Shown here in pieces: positions 26,734 through 35,544 of a DNA stretch of 64,000 nucleotides. A program made the position numbers and the translations under genes. Source of the DNA: Marinobacter excellens HL-55 (lineage in GTDB: Bacteria; Pseudomonadota; Gammaproteobacteria; Pseudomonadales; Oleiphilaceae). Under the pieces are notes generated by a model. That model was not told the origin of the DNA. It did no database searches and saw nothing but the letters and a program-made list of their open reading frames with translations. The stretch spans positions 62,001 through 126,000 of the forward strand of contig LJZQ01000004.1 in the NCBI GenBank assembly GCA_001314845.1. Reading direction: 5' to 3'. Each line of letters begins with the position of its first letter. Positions within the stretch are counted from its first letter, which is position 1.

Positions 26734-26997
26734 ATGAACACCCGCCTTTATGACTATGGCGTGCACAAACCTATCGAGAATGAACGCACCTGCGACACCC
26801 ACTACAACGACCTGGATTTTGCCGGCATTGCACGGGAAATTTTCGATTTTCACGACCAGGTGATGAACCTTTATGAGAATCTTATTGGCAAGGCCGAGAT
26901 TCCGGAGGCCGAAGCTCTGTTGGAGAATCTGAAATCCCTGGAGGAACACGAAGCCATGCGCATGGCCAGCCAGATCGGTCGAATGGAAGACCTTTGA
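26734..26997 (+). CDS. hypothetical protein, probably 5'-truncated
   Basis: 87 residues from the ATG at 26734 (MNTRLYDYGVHKPIENERTC). Coding-like sequence in the same frame continues upstream (DLLAKAVAEYENQADPKA) to about 26680, where it meets the truncated motA, but there is no start codon there. The C-terminal part (AREIFDFHDQVMNLYENLI, then LLENLKSLEEHEAMRM) has the E-x-x-H helix spacing of ferritin-like proteins, a weak resemblance only. I do not recognise the family. It is likely a remnant left by the deletion proposed for motA. Confidence 0.5.
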   Translation: MNTRLYDYGVHKPIENERTCDTHYNDLDFAGIAREIFDFHDQVMNLYENLIGKAEIPEAEALLENLKSLEEHEAMRMASQIGRMEDL

Positions 26998-27154
26998 GAT
27001 TAGACCTATGTCGTAGATAGCCACATTTTTACTGCGACCGCACCGCCGTAGTTGTTAACCTGAACTAGAATTGCAGAACACATTGCGCTTTTTAATAAAA
27101 GCCCGTTCTGATCATTAGAAACAATTACAACAAAGACAAGAGGATAGAAGAGCA

Positions 27155-28231
27155 ATGAAAATCCGTTCTGTTCTTTCCGCGGCTGTGCTGGCAGTAGCAA
27201 CAACATTTGCCGCCACTCAGGCGCTCGCGCAAGAGAAGTTCACCCTGAAACTGGCCGAAACCTGGGGCCCAAACTTTCCGATCTTTGGTGACACCACCAA
27301 AAATTTCGCCGAAACCGTTGAGAAGATGTCCGACGGGCGACTGGTCATACGCATCGACTCAGCCAACAAGCACAAGGCTCCACTGGGCGTGTTTGACATG
27401 GTCAAGGCCGGTCAGTACGACATGGGCCACTCGGCCTCCTACTACTGGAAAGGCAAAGTACCCGAAACCCTGTTCTTTACCAGCATGCCCTTTGGCATGA
27501 ACGCCATGGAACAGTACGCCTGGTTCTACCATGGCGGCGGTATGGAGCTAATGCAGGAAGTGTATGAGCCCCACAACATGCTGTCGTTCCCGGGCGGCAA
27601 CACCGGTGTGCAGATGGGCGGCTGGTTCCGCAAGGAAATCAAATCCCTAGACGACCTGAAAGGTCTGAAAATGCGTATTCCGGGCTTTGCCGGCGAAGTC
27701 TTCGCCGAAGTGGGCGTAAACCCCACCAACATTGCCCCGGGCGAGCTCTACACCGCCCTTGAGCGCAACACCATTGATGCGGTTGAGTGGGTAGGCCCGG
27801 CACTGGATCTGCGCCTTGGTTTCCAGCAGATTGCCGACTACTACTACACTGGCTGGCATGAGCCTGCCACCGAGCTGCAGTTCCTCGTCAACAAGCGTGT
27901 CTGGGAACGCCTGCCGGCAGACCTTCAGGAAATCATGCGCGTTGCCATGCGCACTGCCTCCTATGACATGCTGGTGCATTCCCAGCACGCCAATGCGGAA
28001 GCCTGGGCCAACATCAAGGAAGAGCACCCGAACGTGCAGATCAAGCAATTCCCGGATGACATCTTCAAGACCATGTATGACGCCAACAAGCGACTTCTGA
28101 AAGCAGCCGCTGAAAGGAATGAGCTGTCTGCCCGAATCGTGGAATCCCAGGACACGTATCTGCGCCAGAGCAGAGCCTATACTGACATCTCGGAGCGCGC
28201 CTACCTGAACACCATGGCCGAAGTCGAGTAA
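27155..28231 (+). CDS. dctP: TRAP transporter substrate-binding protein DctP
   Basis: Periplasmic binding protein of 358 residues. The signal peptide ends at about residue 25 (VATTFAATQALA). The mature part shows TRAP family hallmarks: KLAETWGPNFP, GGWFRKEIKSLDDLKGLKMRIPGFAGEVF and NTIDAVEWVGP. The TRAP arginine that holds the substrate carboxylate fits MRIPGF. It resembles binding proteins annotated for mannitol/chloroaromatic-type carboxylates, but the ligand cannot be set from sequence. First gene of a dctP-dctQ-dctM operon; the small permease follows after about 100 bases. Confidence 0.92.
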   Translation: MKIRSVLSAAVLAVATTFAATQALAQEKFTLKLAETWGPNFPIFGDTTKNFAETVEKMSDGRLVIRIDSANKHKAPLGVFDMVKAGQYDMGHSASYYWKGKVPETLFFTSMPFGMNAMEQYAWFYHGGGMELMQEVYEPHNMLSFPGGNTGVQMGGWFRKEIKSLDDLKGLKMRIPGFAGEVFAEVGVNPTNIAPGELYTALERNTIDAVEWVGPALDLRLGFQQIADYYYTGWHEPATELQFLVNKRVWERLPADLQEIMRVAMRTASYDMLVHSQHANAEAWANIKEEHPNVQIKQFPDDIFKTMYDANKRLLKAAAERNELSARIVESQDTYLRQSRAYTDISERAYLNTMAEVE

Positions 28232-28332
28232 ACTCAGGCCATTAGGCAACAGAGCCGGGATCGCTCAAAATAGTGATCCTGGCTTTTTCGTTTAACAACT
28301 ACTGGCATCCGCTTTGCGGAGGAACAAGCTCC

Positions 28333-28878
28333 ATGCGCTGGATTATCAAACTCGACAAGAGCCTCGCCTGGCTCTCCAAACTGTGCGGCTGGATCGCCTG
28401 CCTGGCCATGATATTGATGGCTCTGAACGTGTTCTATGACGTGGTCGCACGCTATGCATTCAATGAAGTATCCATCGCCATGCAAGAGATGGAATGGCAT
28501 TTGTACTCAGTGGTGTTCCTGCTGGGCATTCCCTACGCCCTGCGCACTGACGGGCATGTGCGGGTTGACGTGTTTTACACCCGATGGAGCAACAAAGCCA
28601 AGGCTTGGATCAACATCATTGGCGCTGTCGCGTTTGTGATTCCTTTTGCTTACCTGATCGGCCGCTATGGTTACAGCTTTGCGCTGGACTCTTTCCAGAT
28701 GGGCGAAGGCAGCGGCGATCCTGGCGGGCTGCCGCACCGATGGATTATAAAAGCAATTATTCCCCTCAGCGCGTTCTTTATGGCCACCGCCGGACTGAAC
28801 ATGGTTACCTATGCCATCCGAGTGCTGTCCGGAGAGAAAGGATACGTCGGTGAGCACAGCGCAGGAGGCCTCGCATGA
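28333..28878 (+). CDS. dctQ: TRAP transporter small permease DctQ
   Basis: Four-helix inner-membrane subunit of 181 residues. SLAWLSKLCGWIACLAMILMALNVFYDVVARYAF is the typical first segment, and MQEMEWHLYSVVFLLGIPYALRTDGHVRVDVFY is the DctQ signature. The ATG at 28333 has GGAGG ten bases upstream; an in-frame ATG at 28273 has no such site. The stop overlaps the dctM start by four bases (ATGA). DctQ joins the large permease and is required for Na+-coupled uptake of the DctP-bound carboxylate. Confidence 0.9.
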   Translation: MRWIIKLDKSLAWLSKLCGWIACLAMILMALNVFYDVVARYAFNEVSIAMQEMEWHLYSVVFLLGIPYALRTDGHVRVDVFYTRWSNKAKAWINIIGAVAFVIPFAYLIGRYGYSFALDSFQMGEGSGDPGGLPHRWIIKAIIPLSAFFMATAGLNMVTYAIRVLSGEKGYVGEHSAGGLA

Positions 28879-30170
28879 TTGGCATGATTATGTTTGGCGT
28901 GGCCCTGATCATGCTGATGTTTGGCTTTCCTGTTGCGTTTACCTTCGGCGGAGTGGCGTTGTTTTTTGGTATCTTTGCGGAAGGCATGGATCTGTTCGCC
29001 TTCATGCCCTACCGCATCATGAGTGTGATGCAGAACACCGTGCTGATGGCGGTGCCCCTTTTTATTTTCATGGGCGTAGTGCTGCAACGCACCAAGCTTG
29101 CTGAACAGTTGCTCACCTCCATGGGCCGACTGTTTGGCGGTTTACCCGGCGGCCTCGCCATTTCAACCGTTCTGGTTGGTGCTCTGCTCGCGGCCTCGAC
29201 TGGTGTGGTGGGTGCCAGTGTTGTCGCCATGGGCCTGATCTCGCTGCCGGTCATGCTGGCGCACAACTATGACAAGCGCCTGGCCACCGGCACCATCTGT
29301 GCGTCTGGCACCCTCGGTCAAATTGTACCCCCGTCGATTATCCTGATCATTCTGGGTGACGTTCTGGGCCTGCCGGTCGGTGACCTGTTCAAAGCCGCAG
29401 TCGGGCCAGGCATGGTTCTGATCGGCCTGTACATCTTTTACATTCTGATCCTGACCCGGTTCAAACCGCAGACGGCGCCGCCCATGCCACCGGACGACAG
29501 CATCAGCCGCGGTAAAGAAATCCGCGATGCCCTGCTCGCCATTATCCCGCCCCTGGCGTTGATTGTGGTAGTGCTTGGCTCAATCTTTACCGGCATTGCC
29601 ACACCTACCGAGTCTTCAGCCCTGGGCGGTGTGGGCGCAGTGATCCTGGCCATCATTTACCGCCAGTTCACCTTCAAAATGGTATGGGACGCGTCGAAGG
29701 ATACCGTCAAGGTGACCGCCATGGTGTTTGCCATTCTGATAGGTGCCACAGCTTTCTCGATGGTGTTCAGCTACACCGGCGGCGATTACCTGCTGGAAGA
29801 ATGGCTGCTGATGCTTCCTGGTGAGCAGTGGGGCTTTATTATCCTCGCCATGCTGGTGATCCTGATCCTTGGTTTCTTTATCGACTTCGTAGAGATCTCC
29901 TTCATCATCGTGCCCATTCTGGCGCCGGTTGCCGAAGCACTGGGCATTAACATGGTGTGGTTTGCCATTCTGGTGGCGATGAACCTGCAAACCAGTTTCC
30001 TGACACCGCCATTCGGATTCGCTTTGTTTTACCTCAAAGGCGTGGCACCGCCCAACGTGAAGACGACGGACATCTATAAAGGCATTATTCCGTTTATTCT
30101 GATCCAACTGCTGGTGCTTGGGCTGATCATCGTGTTCCCGGAATGGTTTGGGATGAGTTCCTCCTACTGA
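28875..30170 (+). CDS. dctM: TRAP transporter large permease DctM
   Basis: Inner-membrane transporter subunit of 431 residues with about twelve helices. Family stretches are MLMFGFPVAFTFGGVALFFG, VPLFIFMGVVLQRTKLAE, AASTGVVGASVVAMGLISLP and GTLGQIVPPSIILIILGD; the C-terminal half ends with the usual TPPFGFALFYLKGVAP. It carries the substrate delivered by DctP using a Na+ gradient. It overlaps dctQ by four bases and is followed by a strong terminator, so the operon ends here. Confidence 0.93.
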   Translation: MIGMIMFGVALIMLMFGFPVAFTFGGVALFFGIFAEGMDLFAFMPYRIMSVMQNTVLMAVPLFIFMGVVLQRTKLAEQLLTSMGRLFGGLPGGLAISTVLVGALLAASTGVVGASVVAMGLISLPVMLAHNYDKRLATGTICASGTLGQIVPPSIILIILGDVLGLPVGDLFKAAVGPGMVLIGLYIFYILILTRFKPQTAPPMPPDDSISRGKEIRDALLAIIPPLALIVVVLGSIFTGIATPTESSALGGVGAVILAIIYRQFTFKMVWDASKDTVKVTAMVFAILIGATAFSMVFSYTGGDYLLEEWLLMLPGEQWGFIILAMLVILILGFFIDFVEISFIIVPILAPVAEALGINMVWFAILVAMNLQTSFLTPPFGFALFYLKGVAPPNVKTTDIYKGIIPFILIQLLVLGLIIVFPEWFGMSSSY

Positions 30171-30178
30171 CCCCTTCA

Positions 30179-30210
30179 GGATCGGGCCTCCGGCCCGATC
30201 CTTTCTTCTT
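30179..30210 (+). terminator. intrinsic terminator of the TRAP operon
   Basis: A perfect 10-bp stem GGATCGGGCC/GGCCCGATCC with a three-base loop is followed by TTTCTTCTT, nine bases after the dctM stop. Confidence 0.88.
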
Positions 30211-30350
30211 CCGATGTTTCTGTTTGCCGGCTCTTCTGCTTTCGCCACCTGACAATTCCTGATCATTTTCTATACTAAAGGCTAACCGCGACTCTCAGTT
30301 CTGCATTCGGGACGACGCCGAAAAACGCGAAACAAAGGGAGAAAGTATTC

Positions 30351-31664
30351 ATGCCACAGGGGACAGCCCGTAAAGCCGACTATTCAGACAAATCCACCAA
30401 GGCTAACATTCTGAGCTTACCGCTGGACGCCATGGAGGCAGAGCGGGAGCTACATGGCTACGAACGTTGGCTGATTAACAAATTGATGCGTACGGCGGGC
30501 ACACCACCGATCCGTTTCCGCCTTTGGAACGGCGACCTGATTGAGCCGGAGCAGTCACCGGCCCGATTTACCTTGCACTTGAAAGACCACAAGGCGATGT
30601 ATGCCCTGGTGGCCAATCCTAATCTTGCCTTCGGCGACCTCTACAGCGCAGGGCGCCTTGATGTGGAAGGGGATTTGCCAGATTTGATGGAAAGCCTGTA
30701 CCGGTCCGTGCACGCCGCCCGTCAAAAGTGGCCTCGCTGGCTGGATGCGCTGTGGCGCAATCATAATCCCCGCTCAACAGGCATTACCGAGGCCAAAGAG
30801 AACATTCATCACCACTATGATCTGGGCAACGAGTTCTACCGACTTTGGCTGGATCAGGCTGAGATGCAGTACACCTGCGCCTATTACGAAAACGCCGACA
30901 ACACACTGGAACAGGCGCAGTTGGCCAAGCTCGAACATGTTTGCCGGAAACTGCGATTGAAGCCGGGCATGACCGTGGTCGAAGCGGGTTGCGGCTGGGG
31001 TGGCCTGGCTCGGTACATGGCTCGAAACTACGGAGTGAAGGTTCATTCCTACAACATCTCCCGGGAGCAGCTGGCTTACGCTCAATCGGAGTCTGAAAGC
31101 CAGAAGCTGGACCATCTCATTACCTACGTGGAAGACGATTACCGCAACATCACCGGCCAGTACGATGCCTTCGTCTCGATCGGTATGCTCGAGCACGTCG
31201 GCAAGGAAAACTACCAGGCTTTGTCGGAGTTGATTAAGCGCAGCCTCAAGCCCAGCGGCATCGCGCTCCTGCACAGCATCGGGCGTAACCGCCCCATGCT
31301 GATGAACGCCTGGATCGAGAAACGGATCTTCCCCGGTGCCTACCCGCCCAGCATCGGTGAGTTCATGGCAATCTGCGAACACAGCGATTTTTCTGTTCTG
31401 GACGTAGAAAACCTGCGCCTGCATTACGCCCAGACGCTGGACCATTGGACCGAGCGCTTCGAGGCCAGGGCCGACGAGGTCACCGCCATGTACGACGAGC
31501 ACTTCACCCGCGCCTGGCGCCTGTATCTGGCCGGTTCCATCGCGGCGTTCCGGGCCGGCTCCCTGCAGTTGTTCCAGGTGGTGTTCACCCACGGCGACAA
31601 TAATCAGCTGCCTCAGACCCGGCAGGAACTCTACACATTTCCGGCTACACCAGAGGGGGCCTGA
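30351..31664 (+). CDS. cfa: cyclopropane-fatty-acyl-phospholipid synthase family methyltransferase
   Basis: SAM-dependent enzyme of 437 residues that adds a methylene (or methyl) group to unsaturated phospholipid acyl chains. Visible motifs are ENIHHHYDLGNEFY, the active-site cysteine in YTCAYY, SAM motif I VVEAGCGWGG, and FEHVG- and LLHTIG-like elements (LEHVGKENY, LLHSIGRNR); the tyrosine of the bicarbonate site fits LHYAQTL. It has a normal N-terminal lipid-binding domain. Its stop overlaps the start of an FAD oxidoreductase (TGATG), so the two act together, perhaps making a methylated or further oxidised fatty acid rather than a plain cyclopropane. Confidence 0.88.
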   Translation: MPQGTARKADYSDKSTKANILSLPLDAMEAERELHGYERWLINKLMRTAGTPPIRFRLWNGDLIEPEQSPARFTLHLKDHKAMYALVANPNLAFGDLYSAGRLDVEGDLPDLMESLYRSVHAARQKWPRWLDALWRNHNPRSTGITEAKENIHHHYDLGNEFYRLWLDQAEMQYTCAYYENADNTLEQAQLAKLEHVCRKLRLKPGMTVVEAGCGWGGLARYMARNYGVKVHSYNISREQLAYAQSESESQKLDHLITYVEDDYRNITGQYDAFVSIGMLEHVGKENYQALSELIKRSLKPSGIALLHSIGRNRPMLMNAWIEKRIFPGAYPPSIGEFMAICEHSDFSVLDVENLRLHYAQTLDHWTERFEARADEVTAMYDEHFTRAWRLYLAGSIAAFRAGSLQLFQVVFTHGDNNQLPQTRQELYTFPATPEGA

Positions 31665-32788
31665 TGGATTACTGCGACATCATTATCGTGGGTGCCGGCC
31701 CCGCCGGCTCAACCCTGGCACGGGCCATGGAGGGCTCAGGCAAACGGGTTCTGATCATCGACAAACAATCCTTCCCGCGCGACAAAACATGCGCCGGCTG
31801 GGTGACACCGGCCGTGATGAACAGCCTTGGCATTGATCCGGACCACTACGCTACGGGCCGGACACTGCAACCCATTCGCCGGTTCCGAATCGGCATGATG
31901 GGACAGAACGCGGTTGAGAACGACCATGGTGATATCGTCAGCTACGGTATCCGGCGCTGCGAATTCGATGCCTACCTTCTGGACCGGGTTGATGGCGATA
32001 AAAAGCTGGCAACACCGGTAAAATCCATCAACCGGAGCAACGGCAACTGGGTGATCAACGAACAATGGCAGACGCCGCTTCTGGTGGGTGCCGGCGGTCA
32101 TTTCTGCCCTGTGGCCCGGCTGTTGGGTGAAGGCCCCGGCAAGCATGAAACCGTTGTCGCGGCCAAGGAAGTGGAATTCGAGATGACCCCGGAACAGGCA
32201 CGCGCCTGCGAAGCTCGCGGCGACACACCGGAGCTCTGGTTTTGCCGGGATCTCAAGGGCTACGCCTGGGTCTTCCGGAAAGCCAGCTTCCTGAATATCG
32301 GCCTGGGCCGCGAGGACAACCATCGGTTGACCGATCACCTGGAGGCTTTTGTCGAGGAAATGAAACAGGCTGGCCGGATACCTTCTGACCTGCCCGGCCG
32401 CTTCAGGGGCCACGCTTACCTGCTTTACGCCCATGCCAACCGGCCGCTGGTGGATGATGGTGTGTTGCTGGTTGGAGATGCTGCCGGCCTGGCCTATACC
32501 CAGAGTGGCGAGGGCATCCGGCCCGCCATCGAATCGGCACTGATTGCCGCCAATGTGATCAGGAGCGCCCCGGATTATTCCGCGCTGTCGCTGCAGACTT
32601 ATGGTGAACGGATTGCCAAGCGTTTCGGAACCCGGGCCACCGATCAGGAACCTGGATTTGAAATACCGGAGTGGCTGAAACAACCCATCGCAAGCACACT
32701 GATGCGCTCGCACTGGTTCACCCGAAAGGTGGTAACGGAGAAGTGGTTTCTGCACCAGGAGGTGCCACCATTGGATGTCGCGGTTTAG
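31664..32788 (+). CDS. FAD-dependent oxidoreductase (geranylgeranyl-reductase-like)
   Basis: Flavoprotein of 374 residues. An N-terminal Rossmann motif IIVGAGPAGSTLARAME, the CAGWVTP region after RDKTC, and the second FAD motif GVLLVGDAAGLAYTQSGEGI define the PHBH/GGR fold. Members reduce isoprenoid or acyl double bonds or oxidise lipids and halogenate aromatics. No signal peptide. It is translationally coupled to a CFA-type methyltransferase, which points to a lipid substrate; the exact reaction is unknown. A bidirectional terminator follows. Confidence 0.8.
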   Translation: MDYCDIIIVGAGPAGSTLARAMEGSGKRVLIIDKQSFPRDKTCAGWVTPAVMNSLGIDPDHYATGRTLQPIRRFRIGMMGQNAVENDHGDIVSYGIRRCEFDAYLLDRVDGDKKLATPVKSINRSNGNWVINEQWQTPLLVGAGGHFCPVARLLGEGPGKHETVVAAKEVEFEMTPEQARACEARGDTPELWFCRDLKGYAWVFRKASFLNIGLGREDNHRLTDHLEAFVEEMKQAGRIPSDLPGRFRGHAYLLYAHANRPLVDDGVLLVGDAAGLAYTQSGEGIRPAIESALIAANVIRSAPDYSALSLQTYGERIAKRFGTRATDQEPGFEIPEWLKQPIASTLMRSHWFTRKVVTEKWFLHQEVPPLDVAV

Positions 32789-32792
32789 ATGC

Positions 32793-32824
32793 ACAAAAGC
32801 CGGGCGATAGTGCCCGGCTTTTGT
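32793..32824. terminator. bidirectional intrinsic terminator
   Basis: A perfect 13-bp stem ACAAAAGCCGGGC/GCCCGGCTTTTGT with a six-base loop lies between the convergent FAD oxidoreductase and porin genes. The T run serves the plus strand and the A run serves the minus strand. Confidence 0.88.
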
Positions 32825-32879
32825 TTACCGCTGATGCCACCCACGATTCAGAAGCGGGTTGGCACCGTAACGGTTATGC

Positions 32880-33806
32880 TCAGAACTTCACGCGCATGCC
32901 GGCCAGGAAGCCCAGGTCCGCATCTTCACCGTTCTCCTCGAGATCGCTGTCTGCGATTTCGGCAAAGGCACTGACGTTCTTCGCAGCCGGGAACTTGTAG
33001 GTCACGTTGGCGTACCACTCGGTGATATCGTCAGCGTCATCCACTTCTTTATTACCCATACCTACCGCAACGTCTGTAGTGCTGGCAACAGCGAACACAG
33101 CAGCAATGTTGTACTGGGTGGTTTCGAAGTCATCTTCATCGGTCATGCTGTAGTCAGCTGCCAGATTCATGAAACCAAAATCATAGGAGGCACTGACACC
33201 CCAGGTATCGGCGGATTCAGCAGCGTCGGCAGCGCGGGATTGCTGATAGGCCGCAGCCAGCTCAAGATCAGCCAGTTTCGTTGCTACGAACAGGTCATAG
33301 AACTCACCTTCATCATCAGCAGCATCCATTTCATGAGAGGCTGCGATGTAGACATTTTCCAGCTCGACATCAACTCGAATGCTGTCATTGCCACTGGTCG
33401 CGATGCCGTCAAACCGATCCTCATCAATGGTTTCTACTTCATACGCCTCTTCGATACCAAACTCGTCACCTGCGAAATTCTGATTACCGAAAGAGAAGGA
33501 GACGTTCTGGTACTTCAGACCAAGGTAAGCCTCTTCAAGACCATTCTCGCCATCTTTGTTATAGCCATAGTCCAGACGACCAAAGGCGGTCAAGTCGTTG
33601 CCCAGATCGTAAGCTACGTAGTTTTTCAGCTCCAGATCGTCATACTCAACCTTAAGCCGCTCATCGAAGCCGGTTTTCTCACGGAACTGAACCTGGAAAT
33701 CACCATTCAGCTTGTAAGTAAAACCGTCTTTCTCATAAATAGTTGCAGCGTTTACAGAACCTGCGGCAACAGTAGATACAGCAACAGCCAGAAGAAGCTT
33801 CTTCAT
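32880..33806 (-). CDS. general porin, outer-membrane beta-barrel
   Basis: Outer-membrane protein of 308 residues. The signal peptide ends at VNA near residue 20 (LLLAVAVSTVAAGSVNA). The mature protein begins ATIYEKDGFTYKLNGDFQVQF, typical of trimeric general porins, then continues in alternating strands with acidic loops, and ends DLGFLAGMRVKF with the C-terminal phenylalanine required for BAM recognition. A clear Asp/Glu-rich composition fits a marine halophile. Monocistronic, with a terminator on the far side of its stop. Confidence 0.88.
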   Translation of the reverse strand: MKKLLLAVAVSTVAAGSVNAATIYEKDGFTYKLNGDFQVQFREKTGFDERLKVEYDDLELKNYVAYDLGNDLTAFGRLDYGYNKDGENGLEEAYLGLKYQNVSFSFGNQNFAGDEFGIEEAYEVETIDEDRFDGIATSGNDSIRVDVELENVYIAASHEMDAADDEGEFYDLFVATKLADLELAAAYQQSRAADAAESADTWGVSASYDFGFMNLAADYSMTDEDDFETTQYNIAAVFAVASTTDVAVGMGNKEVDDADDITEWYANVTYKFPAAKNVSAFAEIADSDLEENGEDADLGFLAGMRVKF

Positions 33807-33838
33807 TTTGGAACTCCACTTTCAGTTTGGTTTGGTGA

Positions 33839-34483
33839 TTATTGGTTGCTGGAATCAACCCAGCTGTCCCACTCTTTTCGAGTTTGTTCATCAGCTTTCA
33901 GATACCAGTAGCGCAGCATCCTGCTGACCATTTCCTGATCCGGATCGGCTTGCGAATCCAGCAACAACCCTTCCTGGTTGGTTAACGGTGCACCGCCTGC
34001 GGTGGCTGCCGGAGCAGTCACTGCGGCCGCTGCGCCGGAACGGTTATAGGCCGCCAGCTCGCGGGCATAGTCCCGTACCAGCTGAAAACCTTCTTTCTTG
34101 AGCACGTCAGCCGTGAATGCCACTGGCTGGCCCTGGCGATCAGCCAGCTGCCAGTTACCCTGGTGATTAAGGCTGTCCATCTCGTTACGGGAATCGATGT
34201 CCGGGGCACTCAGGGTCAATTCGGTGTCAGCTGTGTCGAAGCGCACAACAAACGCGTCGCTGGTTTCCAGAAGCTCTTCCCGGCCAATCTCGGTGGTGCA
34301 TTCCACCACCAGCTGCTGGGTACCATCAGCCAAAGTCATGGTCTGGCCAGGTGAAGCTGTCTGCTCGCTGCCCTGAACCGCCTGCACGTTCACGCAGGAC
34401 CCGAGGGTCAGCTGCACCTCAGCCATGACTGGCAGTGGCATAAGAGCCATCATCAAACTGGTAATGCGGGTAAATCTCGTCAC
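33839..34483 (-). CDS. DUF2057 (YccT-like) periplasmic protein
   Basis: Protein of 214 residues with a signal peptide to about residue 21 (LMMALMPLPVMA). The mature start EVQLTLGSCVNVQAVQG and the strand pattern LADGTQQLVVECTTEI resemble YccT/UPF0319 proteins; the end MLRYWYLKADEQTRKEWDSWV fits the family C-terminus. Its role is not known. It is followed closely by the porin gene on the same strand (33 bases) and may share its transcript. Confidence 0.7.
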   Translation of the reverse strand: MTRFTRITSLMMALMPLPVMAEVQLTLGSCVNVQAVQGSEQTASPGQTMTLADGTQQLVVECTTEIGREELLETSDAFVVRFDTADTELTLSAPDIDSRNEMDSLNHQGNWQLADRQGQPVAFTADVLKKEGFQLVRDYARELAAYNRSGAAAAVTAPAATAGGAPLTNQEGLLLDSQADPDQEMVSRMLRYWYLKADEQTRKEWDSWVDSSNQ

Positions 34484-34583
34484 GCTCTGAATCCAATATC
34501 TGGTTACCGGCGATTTCTGGAAGCAGGCTAACCACTGAATGTTAAAAACAGGTTTCAGTTAATCCTTTTCACGCCAAGGCGTT

Positions 34584-34606
34584 AAAAAAGGCCGGGCACA
34601 CCCGGC
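34584..34606 (-). terminator. second hairpin terminator upstream of DUF2057 gene
   Basis: On the minus strand GCCGGG-TGTG-CCCGGC is followed by a T6 run. It lies between the phnE terminator and the YccT-like gene and would stop read-through from the phn operon. The rest of the 254-base gap shows no ORF or RNA. Confidence 0.6.
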
Positions 34607-34702
34607 ACAGGAGTTAACTCAATTGAGACGACACTATGGAGGGGGGTTATGACAGAGCTATTACAAAACGGTATGGAAAGGCGTTTTTTTAGACTTAGCA
34701 CT

Positions 34703-34732
34703 AAAAAAATGAGCCGCACCCGAAGGTGCGGC
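34703..34732 (-). terminator. intrinsic terminator of phn operon
   Basis: GCCGCACC-TTCG-GGTGCGGC on the minus strand, then a seven-base T run. It starts six bases after the phnE stop codon. Confidence 0.9.
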
Positions 34733-34737
34733 GCGTC

Positions 34738-35544
34738 TCAGATCACCCGTTTTCGAATGACGGATGACAACTGCTCAAAACCAATGACAACAACCAGTAT
34801 TACAAGAATGATGGCGAGCGCCTTATCGAACTGGAAAAGCCGCATTGCCGTAGACAACTCGACACCAATCCCCCCAGCGCCAACCAGGCCCAGGGTGACA
34901 GCTGAACGAATTGCTTTTTCGACACTGTACAGACTGGTCGCAGACATGGAGGCCAGGGTTTCAGGCAGGATGGCCCCCATGATGACAGACACTCGGCCAG
35001 CGCCGCTGGCGGTCAGCGCGTTAGCCGGCCCCGGGCGCACTTCTTCAATTCGTTCTGAGAAGAACCGCGCAGCAAAGCCTATGGTGTCCAGAATAATGGC
35101 GAGAATGCCTGCCAGGGGCCCCAGCCCAACAGCGACAACGAAGATCAAGGCCCAGATCAGATCCGGTATCGTCCTCATGGTGGCAATCAGAAATCGGGTA
35201 ACCGCTCGGACAATCGGGTGCGGCGATGTATTGCTCGACGCCAACAATGCGAATGGAACGCTGAGAATAATTCCAAGGGCCACACCCACGATGGCCATAT
35301 AGAGAGTTTCCAGCATGGCGTTGGCAATAACGTCCATATTCGACCAGTCGGGTGGTATCGCTTGGCCAATGAAAGTCGTCAGATTCCGCGCGCCTTTCAC
35401 CAACCTGTCCCAGGAAATCTCGGCCGAACTGAATCCCTGTGCGAACAGAAACACAAAGGCCAGAATGACAAACCAGGCAAACCAGGACGGCGAGGTAAAT
35501 CTTGCTGGGGTACTAGCACTCAGAGGCTTATGCTCAACACTCAT
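34738..35544 (-). CDS. phnE: phosphonate/phosphate ABC transporter permease PhnE
   Basis: Inner-membrane permease of 268 residues with about six helices. The EAA-type cytoplasmic loop ALTASGAGRVSVIMGAILPETLASMSATSLYSVEKAIRSA and the preceding RTIPDLIWALIFVVAVGLG are typical of PhnE. It overlaps phnC by four bases. The complex imports phosphonates, phosphite or phosphate esters depending on the binding protein; the substrate is not fixed by sequence. A terminator follows immediately. Confidence 0.88.
   Translation of the reverse strand: MSVEHKPLSASTPARFTSPSWFAWFVILAFVFLFAQGFSSAEISWDRLVKGARNLTTFIGQAIPPDWSNMDVIANAMLETLYMAIVGVALGIILSVPFALLASSNTSPHPIVRAVTRFLIATMRTIPDLIWALIFVVAVGLGPLAGILAIILDTIGFAARFFSERIEEVRPGPANALTASGAGRVSVIMGAILPETLASMSATSLYSVEKAIRSAVTLGLVGAGGIGVELSTAMRLFQFDKALAIILVILVVVIGFEQLSSVIRKRVI

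Noticed and set aside
31736-32794. 352-codon minus-strand frame opposite the FAD oxidoreductase
   Set aside because: Shadow frame; the plus-strand protein has clear FAD motifs and is coupled to cfa.
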